From: Phenylobacterium sp. RIFCSPHIGHO2_01_FULL_69_31
GTDB lineage: Bacteria; Pseudomonadota; Alphaproteobacteria; Caulobacterales; Caulobacteraceae
Length of the DNA: 64,000 bases
Direction: 5' to 3'
Assembly: GCF_001824475.1 (NCBI RefSeq)
Contig: NZ_MHXN01000007.1
Span: 311,325-375,324 of the forward strand
Part shown: positions 41,614 through 56,958 of the stretch, one piece after another
Layout: each line of letters starts with the position of its first letter
How positions within the stretch are numbered: position 1 is the first letter of the stretch
Made by a program: the position numbers and the translations under genes
Notes under the pieces: generated by a model
Databases searched by the model: none
Told to the model about the DNA's origin: nothing
What the model saw: only the letters and a program-made list of their open reading frames with translations

Positions 41614-42423
41614 ATGGGCGAGGTCGTCAATTTCGAGCGGCGCAGACACGTGGCGATCGTCACGCTCAATCGCCCCGAGGCGCTCAACGCCATCTCACCC
41701 GAGATGCTCGTTCGCCTGGCCGAGGCCTGGACCCGGGTGCGAGACGACCAGGAGATCCGCGTCGCCGTCGTGACCGGCGCCGGCGACAGGGCGTTCTGTT
41801 CAGGGGCCGACCTGGGAAGGTTCATCCCCCTGATGAGCCGCGCTCGCCCGCCCGAAGACGAGTGGGACCGACGTGTCCTGGCGGACCGGGACATGCTCGG
41901 CACAGGGCTTCTGCGGACCTTCGATGTGGTCAAGCCGGTGATCGCGGCGATCAACGGCCATGCGATCGCGGGCGGCATGGAACTCGCCCAAGGCACGGAC
42001 CTTCGTGTCGCGTCCGACACGGCCAAACTCGGCGTGCAGGAGGTCAAATGGGCCATTTTTCCCGGGGGCGGCTCGACCGTGCGGTTACCACGCCAGGTTC
42101 CATATGCGCGCGCCATGGAGTTGTTGCTGACCGGCGACCTGATCACCGCCGCGGAGGCGCTTGAGTGGGGCTTCCTTAACCGGGTTGTGCCGCAGGGCGA
42201 AGTCCTGCCCGCCGCGCTCGAACTGGCCGAGCGCATCGCGGCGAACGGCCCGATCGCTGTGGAGGCGATCCGCCGGTCCGCCCGAGCCTGTCTGGGGCGC
42301 CCAGAAGCCGACGCCATGCAGATCGAGTCCGAAATGGCGGCGCCAGTCTTTCGCACCGAGGATGCGCGGGAGGGTCCGCTCGCCTTCATGCAGAAGCGTA
42401 GACCTGTCTTCAACGGCCGTTGA
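41614..42423 (+). CDS. Enoyl-CoA hydratase/isomerase family protein
   Basis: 269 residues with the crotonase oxyanion-hole segments AFCSGADLGRFI and AINGHAIAGGMELAQGTDLR. The C-terminal helix region contains IEAIRRSARACLG-like sequence. It hydrates 2-enoyl-CoA intermediates in beta-oxidation. GGAG precedes the ATG by five bases. It heads a plus-strand group with the NMO-like and thioesterase genes. Confidence 0.9.
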   Translation: MGEVVNFERRRHVAIVTLNRPEALNAISPEMLVRLAEAWTRVRDDQEIRVAVVTGAGDRAFCSGADLGRFIPLMSRARPPEDEWDRRVLADRDMLGTGLLRTFDVVKPVIAAINGHAIAGGMELAQGTDLRVASDTAKLGVQEVKWAIFPGGGSTVRLPRQVPYARAMELLLTGDLITAAEALEWGFLNRVVPQGEVLPAALELAERIAANGPIAVEAIRRSARACLGRPEADAMQIESEMAAPVFRTEDAREGPLAFMQKRRPVFNGR

Positions 42424-42468
42424 TCCTCCACCCCGGCCATCGCCCGTTCGCAAAAGGACCCCCAAAAC

Positions 42469-43611
42469 ATGGCGTTGCACAGCCGCATCTGCGAAGTCTT
42501 CGGCATCAAGTATCCGATCGTCCTGGCCGGCATGGGCGGCGCCAGCGTGCCCCGTCTGGCGGCGGCCGTCTCGAACGCCGGGGGCCTGGGCGTCCTCGGG
42601 GCCGCGGCTTGCGCGCCGGAGGAGCTGCGCGCCTGGATCCGCGAGGTGAGATCCCTCACCGATAAGCCCTTCGGCGTCGACACCTTGCTGCCGGCCTCGG
42701 TGCGCCGCGACGTCGCAGATGCGGCGGCGGTCTCCGGCGACCGCGCCAAGCCGTCCTCGATGGAGCTGATCGGCGACTACCGGGCCTTCGCGGCGGATTT
42801 CATGCGCGCGGAAGGCCTTGAGCAGGTGGCGCGCGCGCGCGAACCCGCGAACGGCGAGGCGCACGGCGGCCCAGCGTTTTTCTCGAAGGAGTTCTTCGAG
42901 GCGCAGATGGAGGTGGTGGTCGAGGAGAAGGTCCCGGTCTATGCGGCCGGGTTGGGAAATCCCGGCCCCTGGATGGATCGGCTGAAGGCCAACGGCACCA
43001 AGGTGATGGCGGTGATCGGCTCAGTAAAACACGCGCTGCAGGTCGCTGCCTCCGGCATCGATGTCGTCGTCGCCCAGGGACATGACGGAGGCGGGCACAA
43101 TTCGCCAATCGGAACCATGGCGCTGATCCCCCAGGTCGTCGACGCCATGGCCGGCCGGATGCCGGTGCTCGGGGCCGGCGGGATCACCGATGGCCGTGGC
43201 GTGGCCGCCGCCATGATGCTGGGCGCCGAGGGCGCCTGGGTCGGCACCGCGTTCCTGGCCACCGAAGAGGCCGGGATCCAGCAGTTCCAGAAGGAAGTCC
43301 TGGTGGAGTACGGCGACGGAGACACGGTGGTGTCGAAGTCGGTCACCGGCAAGCCGGCGCGGATCATCCGCAACAAATGGGCGCAGGCTTGGGTCGATGC
43401 CGACAAGCAACCCCTGCCGATGCCATTCCAGTCGATGATCGCAGGACCCGTGCTGGCCGCCGCGACCCGCGACCAGCGCAAGGACATCGCCCCGGGATTC
43501 GCCGGCCAGGGCATCGGTTTGATCAAGGCGATCCGCCCGGCGCGAGAGGTCCTGGAGGATCTCGTCAGCGGGGCGGAGCAGGCTCTGTCCCGAGCCGACC
43601 GTTTCCGCTGA
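42469..43611 (+). CDS. NMO-family FMN-dependent oxidoreductase (2-nitropropane dioxygenase-like)
   Basis: 380 residues, a TIM-barrel flavoprotein. MALHSRICEVFGIKYPIVLA begins the FMN domain, and VVAQGHDGGGHN carries the family histidine. MPVLGAGGITDGRGVAAAMM binds the phosphate. Members include nitronate monooxygenases and acyl-CoA-active enzymes such as the IpdC reductase of steroid-ring catabolism. In this acyl-CoA context a reductase or dehydrogenase role is plausible. AAAGGA precedes the ATG. Confidence 0.85.
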   Translation: MALHSRICEVFGIKYPIVLAGMGGASVPRLAAAVSNAGGLGVLGAAACAPEELRAWIREVRSLTDKPFGVDTLLPASVRRDVADAAAVSGDRAKPSSMELIGDYRAFAADFMRAEGLEQVARAREPANGEAHGGPAFFSKEFFEAQMEVVVEEKVPVYAAGLGNPGPWMDRLKANGTKVMAVIGSVKHALQVAASGIDVVVAQGHDGGGHNSPIGTMALIPQVVDAMAGRMPVLGAGGITDGRGVAAAMMLGAEGAWVGTAFLATEEAGIQQFQKEVLVEYGDGDTVVSKSVTGKPARIIRNKWAQAWVDADKQPLPMPFQSMIAGPVLAAATRDQRKDIAPGFAGQGIGLIKAIRPAREVLEDLVSGAEQALSRADRFR

Positions 43612-43628
43612 AGCTGAAAGGAACATCG

Positions 43629-44072
43629 ATGGTCCCGCGCAGAATGCCTGAATTCCACGCCGAGATGGTCGAGGGCTTCATGGCCTCGAGCAATCGGATG
43701 ACCGGTCTGCCGGAGTTCCTCGGCCTGAAGATCACGGGCATGGAGCCGGGCCGATTGACTGCGGAGATGGCCGTTGACCCCAAGCTGCTCACCGGCTTCG
43801 GCAACATGCACGGGGGCGTCCTGTCGGCGGCCTGCGACCATGTGTTGGGATGCGTCTGCTATCCACACATGGAGAAGGGCCAATGGGCGGCCACCACGGA
43901 ATTCAAGATCAATCTTCTGGCCCCGGTCAGTCGCGGGACGGTCACGGCGCACGCGGAGATCATCTCGATGACCAAGCAGACCGCGGTCGTCCGGATCGAG
44001 ATGGAGAATGAGGGTCGGCTCTGCTGTTCGGCGCAAGGCACTGTCCTGATCCAGCACCCCCGGCCCGCCTGA
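43629..44072 (+). CDS. PaaI-type hotdog thioesterase
   Basis: 147 residues from the ATG at 43629 with AAAGGA upstream; the longer frame shadows the NMO gene. The hotdog core GFGNMHGGVLSAACDHVLG holds the HGG motif and active-site Asp. Next come TTEFKINLLAPVSRGTVTAH and the C-terminal strands. It would release free CoA from dead-end acyl-CoAs. It is convergent with the IclR gene. Confidence 0.87.
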   Translation: MVPRRMPEFHAEMVEGFMASSNRMTGLPEFLGLKITGMEPGRLTAEMAVDPKLLTGFGNMHGGVLSAACDHVLGCVCYPHMEKGQWAATTEFKINLLAPVSRGTVTAHAEIISMTKQTAVVRIEMENEGRLCCSAQGTVLIQHPRPA

Positions 44073-44088
44073 CACCGCCCGGCGTCGG

Positions 44089-44871
44089 TCAAGCGGTCTT
44101 CTCAATCAAGCTACGGGCCGGCTCGCCAAGGTGGCCCAGGGCGCCGCGCATGATCCGGAGCAGTTCGGGGCGCCGCCCCCGGAAGAGGTCCTTCGGGGCG
44201 GCCAGGCCCAGCGCCAGGGGCCGCGCTGGGGGACCGATCGCGAGCGGAATGGCCAGCATCGCCGCCTGAGGATTCACCAGTCCGGAGTTGAACGCGTGTC
44301 CGCGCGCGGCGACCTGGGCCACCTCCGCGGCGACATCCTGCGGGCGCGGCGCGACCTCGTCGCCGTCCCAGACCGCGAGCGCCTCGGCGATCAACTGCGC
44401 CCGGCGATCCGGGGTCTCCATCGCCAGCAGCGCGCTCCCGAGAGTCGAACGGGCAAGGCAGCGCCGCGTCCCGGCCTTGACGTGGTACCGGATCGGCGTC
44501 GTGCCCTCGATCACGCGCACATACTGGCAATAGCCGCCGCTCGCCGCGCCCAGCACCACGGTCATCTGGGTTTGCTCCGCGATCTCGCGCATCTGTTGCT
44601 GGATGCGCCGCAGCGGAAGGATCTCGTCCCCGACCCAGTGCCCAAGCAGTGACACCCGGATGGAAGGGAAGAAGGTCTTGTCTTCGGCGGAAAATTCCAG
44701 ATAGCCGAGGTCGGCGAGGCTGCGGAGTAGCGCGCCGGTGCTGGAATGGGGATAGCCTAGCGCCACGGCCACGTCTTGGATATGCGCGGGCCGGCGCACT
44801 TCGTCGAAATATTCGAAGATCTCCAGCGTCCGGGCCGCGGATTTGACGATGGACGGATCGGGCTTCGGCAT
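44089..44871 (-). CDS. IclR-family transcriptional regulator
   Basis: 260 residues. The N-terminal winged helix (about 8-70) contains IQDVAVALGYPHSSTGALLR. The GAF-like effector domain follows, with RCLARSTLGSALLAM and AFNSGLVNPQAAMLAIPLAI. It is the last gene of the minus-strand CMD-MaoC-FadH group, 23 bp after the FadH-like gene. It is the only regulator inside the catabolic island and so the best candidate for binding the shared palindromes. Confidence 0.88.
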   Translation of the reverse strand: MPKPDPSIVKSAARTLEIFEYFDEVRRPAHIQDVAVALGYPHSSTGALLRSLADLGYLEFSAEDKTFFPSIRVSLLGHWVGDEILPLRRIQQQMREIAEQTQMTVVLGAASGGYCQYVRVIEGTTPIRYHVKAGTRRCLARSTLGSALLAMETPDRRAQLIAEALAVWDGDEVAPRPQDVAAEVAQVAARGHAFNSGLVNPQAAMLAIPLAIGPPARPLALGLAAPKDLFRGRRPELLRIMRGALGHLGEPARSLIEKTA

Positions 44872-44894
44872 GCTTTCAGATCCTGGGCGCCCGC

Positions 44895-47789
<2,895 letters not shown>

Positions 47790-47793
<4 letters not shown>

Positions 47794-48407
47794 GGGGCCT
47801 CGCGCGTTGGGGATGGCTGGCTCAAAGGCTGCGGCGCCCTGCCATCCGGCGGCCACGCTTCGACGCCCTCCTCCAAAGGAATCCGCAGACTCTTGAGGAG
47901 CTGAGAAAACATGGTCCAGTTGCCGATGGCGACCACAAGCTCGATCCGCTCGGCGTCCGTCGCCAGGTGGCGGCAGCAGGTTTCCCAGGTCGCGTCGTCG
48001 ATCATGCCTCTATCGAGGGTGTCGTCGGTGGCCTGCAGCACCGCCCGGTCGGCCTCGGTGAGGTTCGGCGCGCCCTGCCAGTCCCGCGTTGCGGCCAGGT
48101 CGGCTTCAGGAATCTCGAGGCCACGGGCCACGCGCCAGTGCTGGGTCCATTCATAGACCGAGCCGGTCCGCCAGCCGATCCGCATGATGATCAGCTCGCG
48201 CAGTCTCGCATCGAGCCTGTTGCCGCGGAAAAGCAGCGTGGTGAGGGTCGAGGCCAGTTCCTCAGCGACGTCAGGATGCCGCAGCAAGACCCGGAAGACG
48301 CTGAGCGGCGCCATCTGCTCGGATACGCCCGCGGCGCTTGCCGCGGCTTTCGCCTGGGCCAGACTGAGAAGATCGACCCTCGCTCCACTGGCGGCCATCG
48401 CGTTCAA
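47790..48407 (-). CDS. Carboxymuconolactone decarboxylase-family protein
   Basis: 205 residues of the AhpD/CMD helical fold: LDARLRELIIMRIGWRTGS then VYEWTQHWRVARGLEIPEAD. The AhpD redox CxxC is absent (Tyr-Glu-Trp in its place), so a peroxidase-type role is unlikely. Lyase, decarboxylase or lactone chemistry, as in PcaC, is possible. It is the first gene of the minus-strand operon, divergent from the dehydrogenase gene across the operator region. Confidence 0.82.
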
Positions 48408-48477
48408 TCCCTGTCAGGAGACGGTGTGCGGCAATCCGCAGATCGTCAGCCTGCACCCTCCGATCGCTCATTGCCAT

Positions 48478-48512
48478 AACAGATATGAGTTGACTACGAC
48501 AGATACGTGTTA
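48478..48512. promoter_or_regulatory. Catabolic-island operator sites 2 and 3
   Basis: AACAGATATGAGTT lies at 48478-48491 and ACAGATACGTGTTA at 48499-48512. Each has two mismatches from the consensus AACACATATGTGTT seen at 41591 and 58389. They sit in the 135-bp region between the divergent CMD and dehydrogenase genes and could control both directions at once. Confidence 0.55.
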
Positions 48513-48542
48513 CGATTGTGGGTGCGAAGTGGAGTTCCGCCC

Positions 48543-49637
48543 GTGATCCCGGCTACGACATTTGCGATGGTTCAAACGGCGCCGCGCCGCTTGGAGATGC
48601 GCGATCTTCCGGTCCCCGAGATCGAAGCCGACAGCGCGATCCTTCGCATCGAGGCCTGCGGGATCTGCGGCAGCGACTACGAGCAGTTCGAAGGTGTGCT
48701 GAAAACGCCGATGCCGGTCATCCCCGGACATGAGCCGGTGGGGATCATTGAAGCCATCGGCGACAAGGCTGCCCGCCGATGGGGGGTCGATGTCGGCGAC
48801 CGGGTGGCCGTCGAGACCATGCTGTCCTGCCACAGCTGCGACACCTGCCTCGGGGGCCGCTATCACCTTTGCGCTGACCGCCAGATCTACTCTTACATCC
48901 CGCTCACCAACCAGCCCGGCCTCTGGGGCGCGTACGCCCAGTACATGTACCTGGCGCCCAACACGATCGTACACCGGATGGACAAGTCCTTGCCGGCCGA
49001 GCTCGCCGTGATGTTCAACCCGCTGGGCGCAGGTTTCCGCTGGGCTGTGGAGATTCCTCAGACTCAGGTGGGCGACACGGTGGTCATCCTCGGCCCCGGG
49101 CAAAGGGGCCTCGCCAGCGTCATCGCCGCCCGTCAGGCCGGGGCGGGGAAGATCATCGTCACAGGCATGGCTGCGGATGCGCGGAAACTCGACCTGGCCC
49201 GGACTTTCGGGGCGCATCACACCATCGACGTTCAGAACGAGAACGCCATCGAACGCATCAAGGAACTGACCGGCGGCCGGGGCGCCGACGTGGTCGTTGA
49301 GGTGACGTCCTACGCCACCGACCCGGTACGCGAGGCCCTGAGCTATGTGCGCGCCGGCGGGACGATCGTCCTGGCCGGGGTGAAAGGGTTCAAACCCATA
49401 CCGGACTTCGTCTCCGACCTGATCGTCTTCAAGGAAATCACCATCAAGGGGGCGATCGGTGTCACCTCATCGGGGTATCGCAAGGCCATCGACCTGATCG
49501 AAGCGCGGTCGCTGCCCCTTGAGCTGATGCACACTCACGACTTCGCGTTGGAGGACGCGGAGCTGGCCATCCGGACGCTCGCGCGCCAGGTGGACGGCGA
49601 TGAGTCCATCCATTCCTGCCTGATCCCGCCCATCTAG
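48543..49637 (+). CDS. Zinc-dependent medium-chain alcohol dehydrogenase
   Basis: 364 residues from the GTG at 48543 with GGAG upstream; an ATG at 48567 is the alternative. The catalytic zinc site is [14 protein letters not shown] plus [10 protein letters not shown], the structural zinc cysteines are in [15 protein letters not shown], and the Rossmann motif is [16 protein letters not shown]. It oxidises an alcohol to a ketone or aldehyde with NAD(P). It is placed first in the operon that also encodes the BVMO and P450, so it probably oxidises the P450 product. Confidence 0.88.
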   Translation: MIPATTFAMVQTAPRRLEMRDLPVPEIEADSAILRIEACGICGSDYEQFEGVLKTPMPVIPGHEPVGIIEAIGDKAARRWGVDVGDRVAVETMLSCHSCDTCLGGRYHLCADRQIYSYIPLTNQPGLWGAYAQYMYLAPNTIVHRMDKSLPAELAVMFNPLGAGFRWAVEIPQTQVGDTVVILGPGQRGLASVIAARQAGAGKIIVTGMAADARKLDLARTFGAHHTIDVQNENAIERIKELTGGRGADVVVEVTSYATDPVREALSYVRAGGTIVLAGVKGFKPIPDFVSDLIVFKEITIKGAIGVTSSGYRKAIDLIEARSLPLELMHTHDFALEDAELAIRTLARQVDGDESIHSCLIPPI

Positions 49638-49698
49638 CCCACCCGTGACATATCGCACCGCGGGACGCCGAAGAGGCGCCCGGAAACCCGGAGGAACC

Positions 49699-50865
49699 GT
49701 GAGCTTCAGCGACAAGGCGGCGATCGTCGGCATCGGTGAGACGGAGTATGTCAAGGGGTCCGAACGCACCGCCGTGGACCTCATGCTGGAGGCGGCGCGC
49801 AAGGCCATCGCCGACGCCGGGCTGCGGCCATCGGACATCGACGGCATGGTGCCGCCGCCGATCTACACCACCTCCGAGGAGCTGGCCGCGAACCTGGGCG
49901 TCGATGTGCTCCGTTACGCCTCGACGGTCCACATGGGCGGGGCGAGCCCGACAACGGCGCTTCAGAACGCAGCCATGGCCGTGGCCGCCGGCATTGCTGA
50001 CAATGTGCTCGTGGTGCTGGGCTGGAACGGCTACTCCGCGCTCCGCCCCAAGCCAGGCCGGCCGCCGCAGCGGGCCATGAACATGAACACCCTGACCCGC
50101 ACCATCCAGGGCTTCTACATGCCCTATGGCGTGATGATGCCGGCGCAGATGTATTCCTGGATCGCGACGCGCCACCAGCAACTCTACGGCGTGCCCGACC
50201 AAGCGATGGGGGAAGTCGCCCTGGCCTGCCGGGCCCACGCCCAGCTGAACCCGAACGCCATGACCTACGGCCGGCCGCTGGACATGGAAGAGTACCTGAA
50301 CGCGCGGTGGATCTCCGAACCCTTCCGTCTTTACGACTGCTGTCTCGAGACAGACGGCGCCTGCGCGGTCGTCGTCACCAGCGCCGAACGGGCTCGAGAC
50401 ATGCCGCACCGACCGGTGCTGATCGCCGGCGCGGCCGAAGGCCATCCCTATCCCGCCGACGACATTCCTTCCCGTCCCGACATGCTGAAGATCGGTCTCG
50501 CCTACGCCGCGCCGCGGGCGTTCGAGATGGCCGGCGTCTCGGCCCGGGACATGGACTTCCTGCAGGTCTACGACTGCTTCACCTATGTGGTCCTCCTGCA
50601 GCTTGAAGCGCTGGGGTTCAGCGAGCCCGGCGCCATCCATGACTTCGTGAAGGATGGTCAAATCCAGCTGGGTGGCCGCTATCCCCTGAACACCCACGGG
50701 GGGCTCCTCAGCGAAGCGCATGTCTGGGGCCTCAATCACGTCCTCGAAGCGGTCAGGCAGCTGCGTGGCGACGCCGGCCCGCGTCAGGTTCCCGGCGCCA
50801 AATTGGGCCTGGTCACCGGCTGGGGCGATCTTGGCGACGGCAGCCTGGCGATCCTGAGGACCTGA
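49699..50865 (+). CDS. Thiolase-like (SCP-x/lipid-transfer type) acyltransferase
   Basis: 388 residues from the GTG at 49699 with GGAGGA upstream. The thiolase-superfamily start [20 protein letters not shown] is followed by [40 protein letters not shown] carries the catalytic His region. It is the non-canonical Ltp/SCP-x subgroup that works with a DUF35 partner, encoded here with a 1-bp overlap. Such pairs act as thiolases or as retro-aldolases in sterol side-chain loss. Confidence 0.88.
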   Translation: MSFSDKAAIVGIGETEYVKGSERTAVDLMLEAARKAIADAGLRPSDIDGMVPPPIYTTSEELAANLGVDVLRYASTVHMGGASPTTALQNAAMAVAAGIADNVLVVLGWNGYSALRPKPGRPPQRAMNMNTLTRTIQGFYMPYGVMMPAQMYSWIATRHQQLYGVPDQAMGEVALACRAHAQLNPNAMTYGRPLDMEEYLNARWISEPFRLYDCCLETDGACAVVVTSAERARDMPHRPVLIAGAAEGHPYPADDIPSRPDMLKIGLAYAAPRAFEMAGVSARDMDFLQVYDCFTYVVLLQLEALGFSEPGAIHDFVKDGQIQLGGRYPLNTHGGLLSEAHVWGLNHVLEAVRQLRGDAGPRQVPGAKLGLVTGWGDLGDGSLAILRT

Positions 50866-51314
50866 TGGCGATGCAACCCCCCACCGTTCCCGCGCCGCTT
50901 CCGCGCACCCAGGACCCGATGGACGAGGCGTTCTGGCAGCAATGCCAGGATGGTCGCCTGCGCTTTCAGAGGTGCGACCATTGTCGAGCCTGGCGGTTCC
51001 TGCCGCGGTACATGTGCGCCCAATGTGGGTCACCCGACTTCGCCTGGACCCCGGTCCGGGGAACCGGCAGCCTGTACTCCTGGACCATCACCCACCAGGC
51101 GCTACATCCCGCCTTCGCCGCGGACATCCCCTACATCGCCGCCCTGGTGGAGCTCGACGAGGGCGTGCGGATGGCGACTCGATTGCTGAACTGCGACCGC
51201 AGCGCGCTCCAGCTCGGCCTTCGCGTCGAATTGGTCTTCCAAGTGATCGGGGATGGCTTCCAGCTGCCTTGTTTCCAGCCCCTGGGGACGCTCGCGGCCA
51301 GCAAGGCGGCCTGA
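50865..51314 (+). CDS. DUF35 OB-fold protein with zinc ribbon
   Basis: 149 residues. The zinc ribbon uses Cys37/Cys40 (CDHC) and Cys51/Cys54 (CAQC). The OB fold follows (RGTGSLYSWTITHQALHPAF, ALVELDEGVRMATRLLNCD). DUF35 proteins bind acyl-CoA and are required partners of the thiolase-like protein. TGATG coupling to the upstream gene supports a complex. Confidence 0.9.
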   Translation: MAMQPPTVPAPLPRTQDPMDEAFWQQCQDGRLRFQRCDHCRAWRFLPRYMCAQCGSPDFAWTPVRGTGSLYSWTITHQALHPAFAADIPYIAALVELDEGVRMATRLLNCDRSALQLGLRVELVFQVIGDGFQLPCFQPLGTLAASKAA

Positions 51315-51348
51315 TGGCCACCCGTAGGCCCAGCATGAGGACCCGCCG

Positions 51349-52554
51349 ATGGACCTGACCTACAGTCCCGAGCACCAGGCCTTCCGACAGGAGGTTCTCG
51401 ACTTTCTGGACGCGCATCGCGACGCGGCGCCCAAGGGGCGCGGGGGCGCGCAGCGTCCGTCCCCAGAAGCGGTGGCCTGGCAGAAGTTGCTGATCGAGCA
51501 CGGCTACGCCGCGCGGACCATCCCCAAGGAGTATGGCGGCTTTGGCGCCGCGCCGGATATCCTGAAGTCGCGGATCATCGGCGAGGCGTTCACCTATGCG
51601 GGGGTTCCGCCCGGACTGCAGAACCAGGGCATCTCGATGCTGGTTCCGACCCTGCTGGAGTTGGGGACCGAGGACCAGAAGCGGCAATGGATCGGACCGA
51701 CGATCCGAGGCGAAGTCATCTGGTGCCAAGGCTATTCCGAACCGGGCTCGGGCTCGGATCTCGCCAGCCTCCAGACGCGCGCGATCGAGGACGGGGATGA
51801 CTTCGTCATCAACGGCCAGAAGATCTGGACCAGCACCGCGCGCGAGGCGGACATGATCTTCTGTCTGGTCCGCACCGAGCCGGACAAGGCCAAGCACGAC
51901 GGGATCAGCTACCTCATCTTTTCGATGGAGACGCCGGGCATCGAGGTTCGGCCGCTCGTGACCATGACGGGGCGGGCGGAGTTCAACGAGACGTTCTTCA
52001 CCGACGTCAGGGTTCCGAAGTCGCAGATCGTCGGAAAGCGCGGACAGGGCTGGATCGTGGCCAACACGACGCTGAAGCACGAGCGCGGAATGCTGGGCGA
52101 TCCCGGTCAGCTGGAGTCCCGGTTCCAGGCGCTTGTCGAGCTGATGCGGACCGAGACCGCGGGCGGCGCGGCGATCATGGACAATCCCGTTCTGCGCGAC
52201 CGCCTGGTGCGGCTACAGGCCGAGATCGCCGCCATGAAATTCAACGGGCTGCGCGTGCTCAGCGCGTCGGCCAACGGCGGGGAGGCCGGGCTGGCGCGGC
52301 TGGTCGTCAAGTTGCAGGCCTGCGAACTGGCCCACCAGATCTCCGCCCTGGGCATCGACGCCCTGGGCGAACTGGGTGTGCTCTACGATGAGGCGCCGCA
52401 CCTGCGAGATCACGGCGCCTGGCAGCAAAACTACATGTTCCAGCTCGGCTTGATCATCGGCGGCGGCACTGCCCAAATCCAGAAGAACATCATCGCCGAG
52501 CGCGGGCTCGGCATGCCGCGCGAGCCGAAGCTCGCGGCGGAGGGAGCCCGCTGA
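51349..52554 (+). CDS. Acyl-CoA dehydrogenase, subunit 1
   Basis: 401 residues of the full acyl-CoA dehydrogenase fold. The FAD/substrate loop is WCQGYSEPGSGSDLASLQTR, the middle domain contains INGQKIWTSTAREADMIFCL, and the C-terminus is QIQKNIIAERGLGMPREP. It introduces a 2,3 double bond into acyl-CoA. The next gene, another acyl-CoA dehydrogenase, starts within its stop codon (TGATG overlap), suggesting a heteromeric enzyme. Confidence 0.9.
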   Translation: MDLTYSPEHQAFRQEVLDFLDAHRDAAPKGRGGAQRPSPEAVAWQKLLIEHGYAARTIPKEYGGFGAAPDILKSRIIGEAFTYAGVPPGLQNQGISMLVPTLLELGTEDQKRQWIGPTIRGEVIWCQGYSEPGSGSDLASLQTRAIEDGDDFVINGQKIWTSTAREADMIFCLVRTEPDKAKHDGISYLIFSMETPGIEVRPLVTMTGRAEFNETFFTDVRVPKSQIVGKRGQGWIVANTTLKHERGMLGDPGQLESRFQALVELMRTETAGGAAIMDNPVLRDRLVRLQAEIAAMKFNGLRVLSASANGGEAGLARLVVKLQACELAHQISALGIDALGELGVLYDEAPHLRDHGAWQQNYMFQLGLIIGGGTAQIQKNIIAERGLGMPREPKLAAEGAR

Positions 52555-53642
52555 TGGAGTTCGGGCTCTCGAGCGAGCAGCGCATGCTGCAGGACAGCGT
52601 CGCGCGGTATCTGGCCGACGCCTGCCCGATGCAGCACGTTCGCGATACCGCGGCCGGGCCGCAGGTCGTGAGCGCCACGCTCAAGGCGGGCCTGGCCGGC
52701 CTTGGCGTCCCCGGCATCCTGATCCCCGCCGAGTACGGCGGCATGGGCCTTGGCCTCCTGGAAGCCGCCCTGGTCGCCGAGGCGCTGGGGCATCGGGTCG
52801 CCCCAGCGCATTTCACGGGCGCGCACGTCATGGCGCCCCTGGCCATCATGAGCGGGGGATCGGCGGGTCAGCAACAGACTTGGCTGCCGAGGCTCGCCAA
52901 AGGCGAGGCGACGGCGGCCGTCGCAGTGACGGAATCGATCCTGAGCCGCGACGGCGCCGGCGTCCGGGCCAAGAACGGGCGCCTTGAGGGCGCCGCTCTC
53001 TTTGTTCTCGATGCGGCCGACGCCGAGGTCATCGTCGTAGCCGACGAAACCGGGCGCCAGCACCTGGTCGCGGCGGATGCGGTCGGCGTTGAGTTGATCG
53101 CCCTCCCGACGATCGACAGGACGCGGTCTGTGGGCGAGCTGCGCCTGTCCGGCGCGGCGGCCGAGCCGCTGCCGGGGAGCGGACCCGAGACGACCCGCCG
53201 GATCGTCGACGCGGGACGCGTCATGCTGGCCGCCGACACCCTGGGCGCGGGCGCCGCGATGATCGAACAGGCCGTGGCGTACGCCGGACAGCGCCGGCAG
53301 TTCGGGCGGCCGATCGGATCCTTCCAGGCGGTGAAGCACATGTGCGCCGAGATGGCGGCGGCTCTGGAGCCGTCCCGGTCGCTCGTCTGGTACGCGGCCC
53401 ACGCGTTCGACCATATGCCGGATGAGGCGCCTCTGATGGCCTGCCATGCCAAATCGCATCTCTCAGAGGTCGGCCGGCTCGTCGCCCGGACGTCGACGGA
53501 GGTGCACGGGGGCATGGGATTCACCGACCTCGCCGGGCTGCACTACTGGTTCAAGCGGATCGGCCTCGATCGCCAGCTGCTTGGCGGCCCCGAAACCGTG
53601 CGCAACGAAGCCGCGCGGCTGCAGGGCTGGATCGCGGCGTAG
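52554..53642 (+). CDS. Acyl-CoA dehydrogenase, subunit 2
   Basis: 362 residues, shorter than its partner. The N-terminal and C-terminal helical domains are clear (EYGGMGLGLLEAALVAEALG, AYAGQRRQFGRPIGSFQAVK, STEVHGGMGFTDLAGLHYWF). The middle beta-domain is abbreviated, lacking an obvious FAD-contact TSxxS loop. This matches the second subunit of alpha2beta2 dehydrogenases used for bulky side chains. It starts inside the stop codon of the first subunit gene. Confidence 0.88.
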   Translation: MEFGLSSEQRMLQDSVARYLADACPMQHVRDTAAGPQVVSATLKAGLAGLGVPGILIPAEYGGMGLGLLEAALVAEALGHRVAPAHFTGAHVMAPLAIMSGGSAGQQQTWLPRLAKGEATAAVAVTESILSRDGAGVRAKNGRLEGAALFVLDAADAEVIVVADETGRQHLVAADAVGVELIALPTIDRTRSVGELRLSGAAAEPLPGSGPETTRRIVDAGRVMLAADTLGAGAAMIEQAVAYAGQRRQFGRPIGSFQAVKHMCAEMAAALEPSRSLVWYAAHAFDHMPDEAPLMACHAKSHLSEVGRLVARTSTEVHGGMGFTDLAGLHYWFKRIGLDRQLLGGPETVRNEAARLQGWIAA

Positions 53643-53654
53643 GAGGACCTGAGC

Positions 53655-56928
<3,274 letters not shown>

Positions 56929-56958
56929 TCGACGAGTGAACGAGCCATGGAGACTTCG

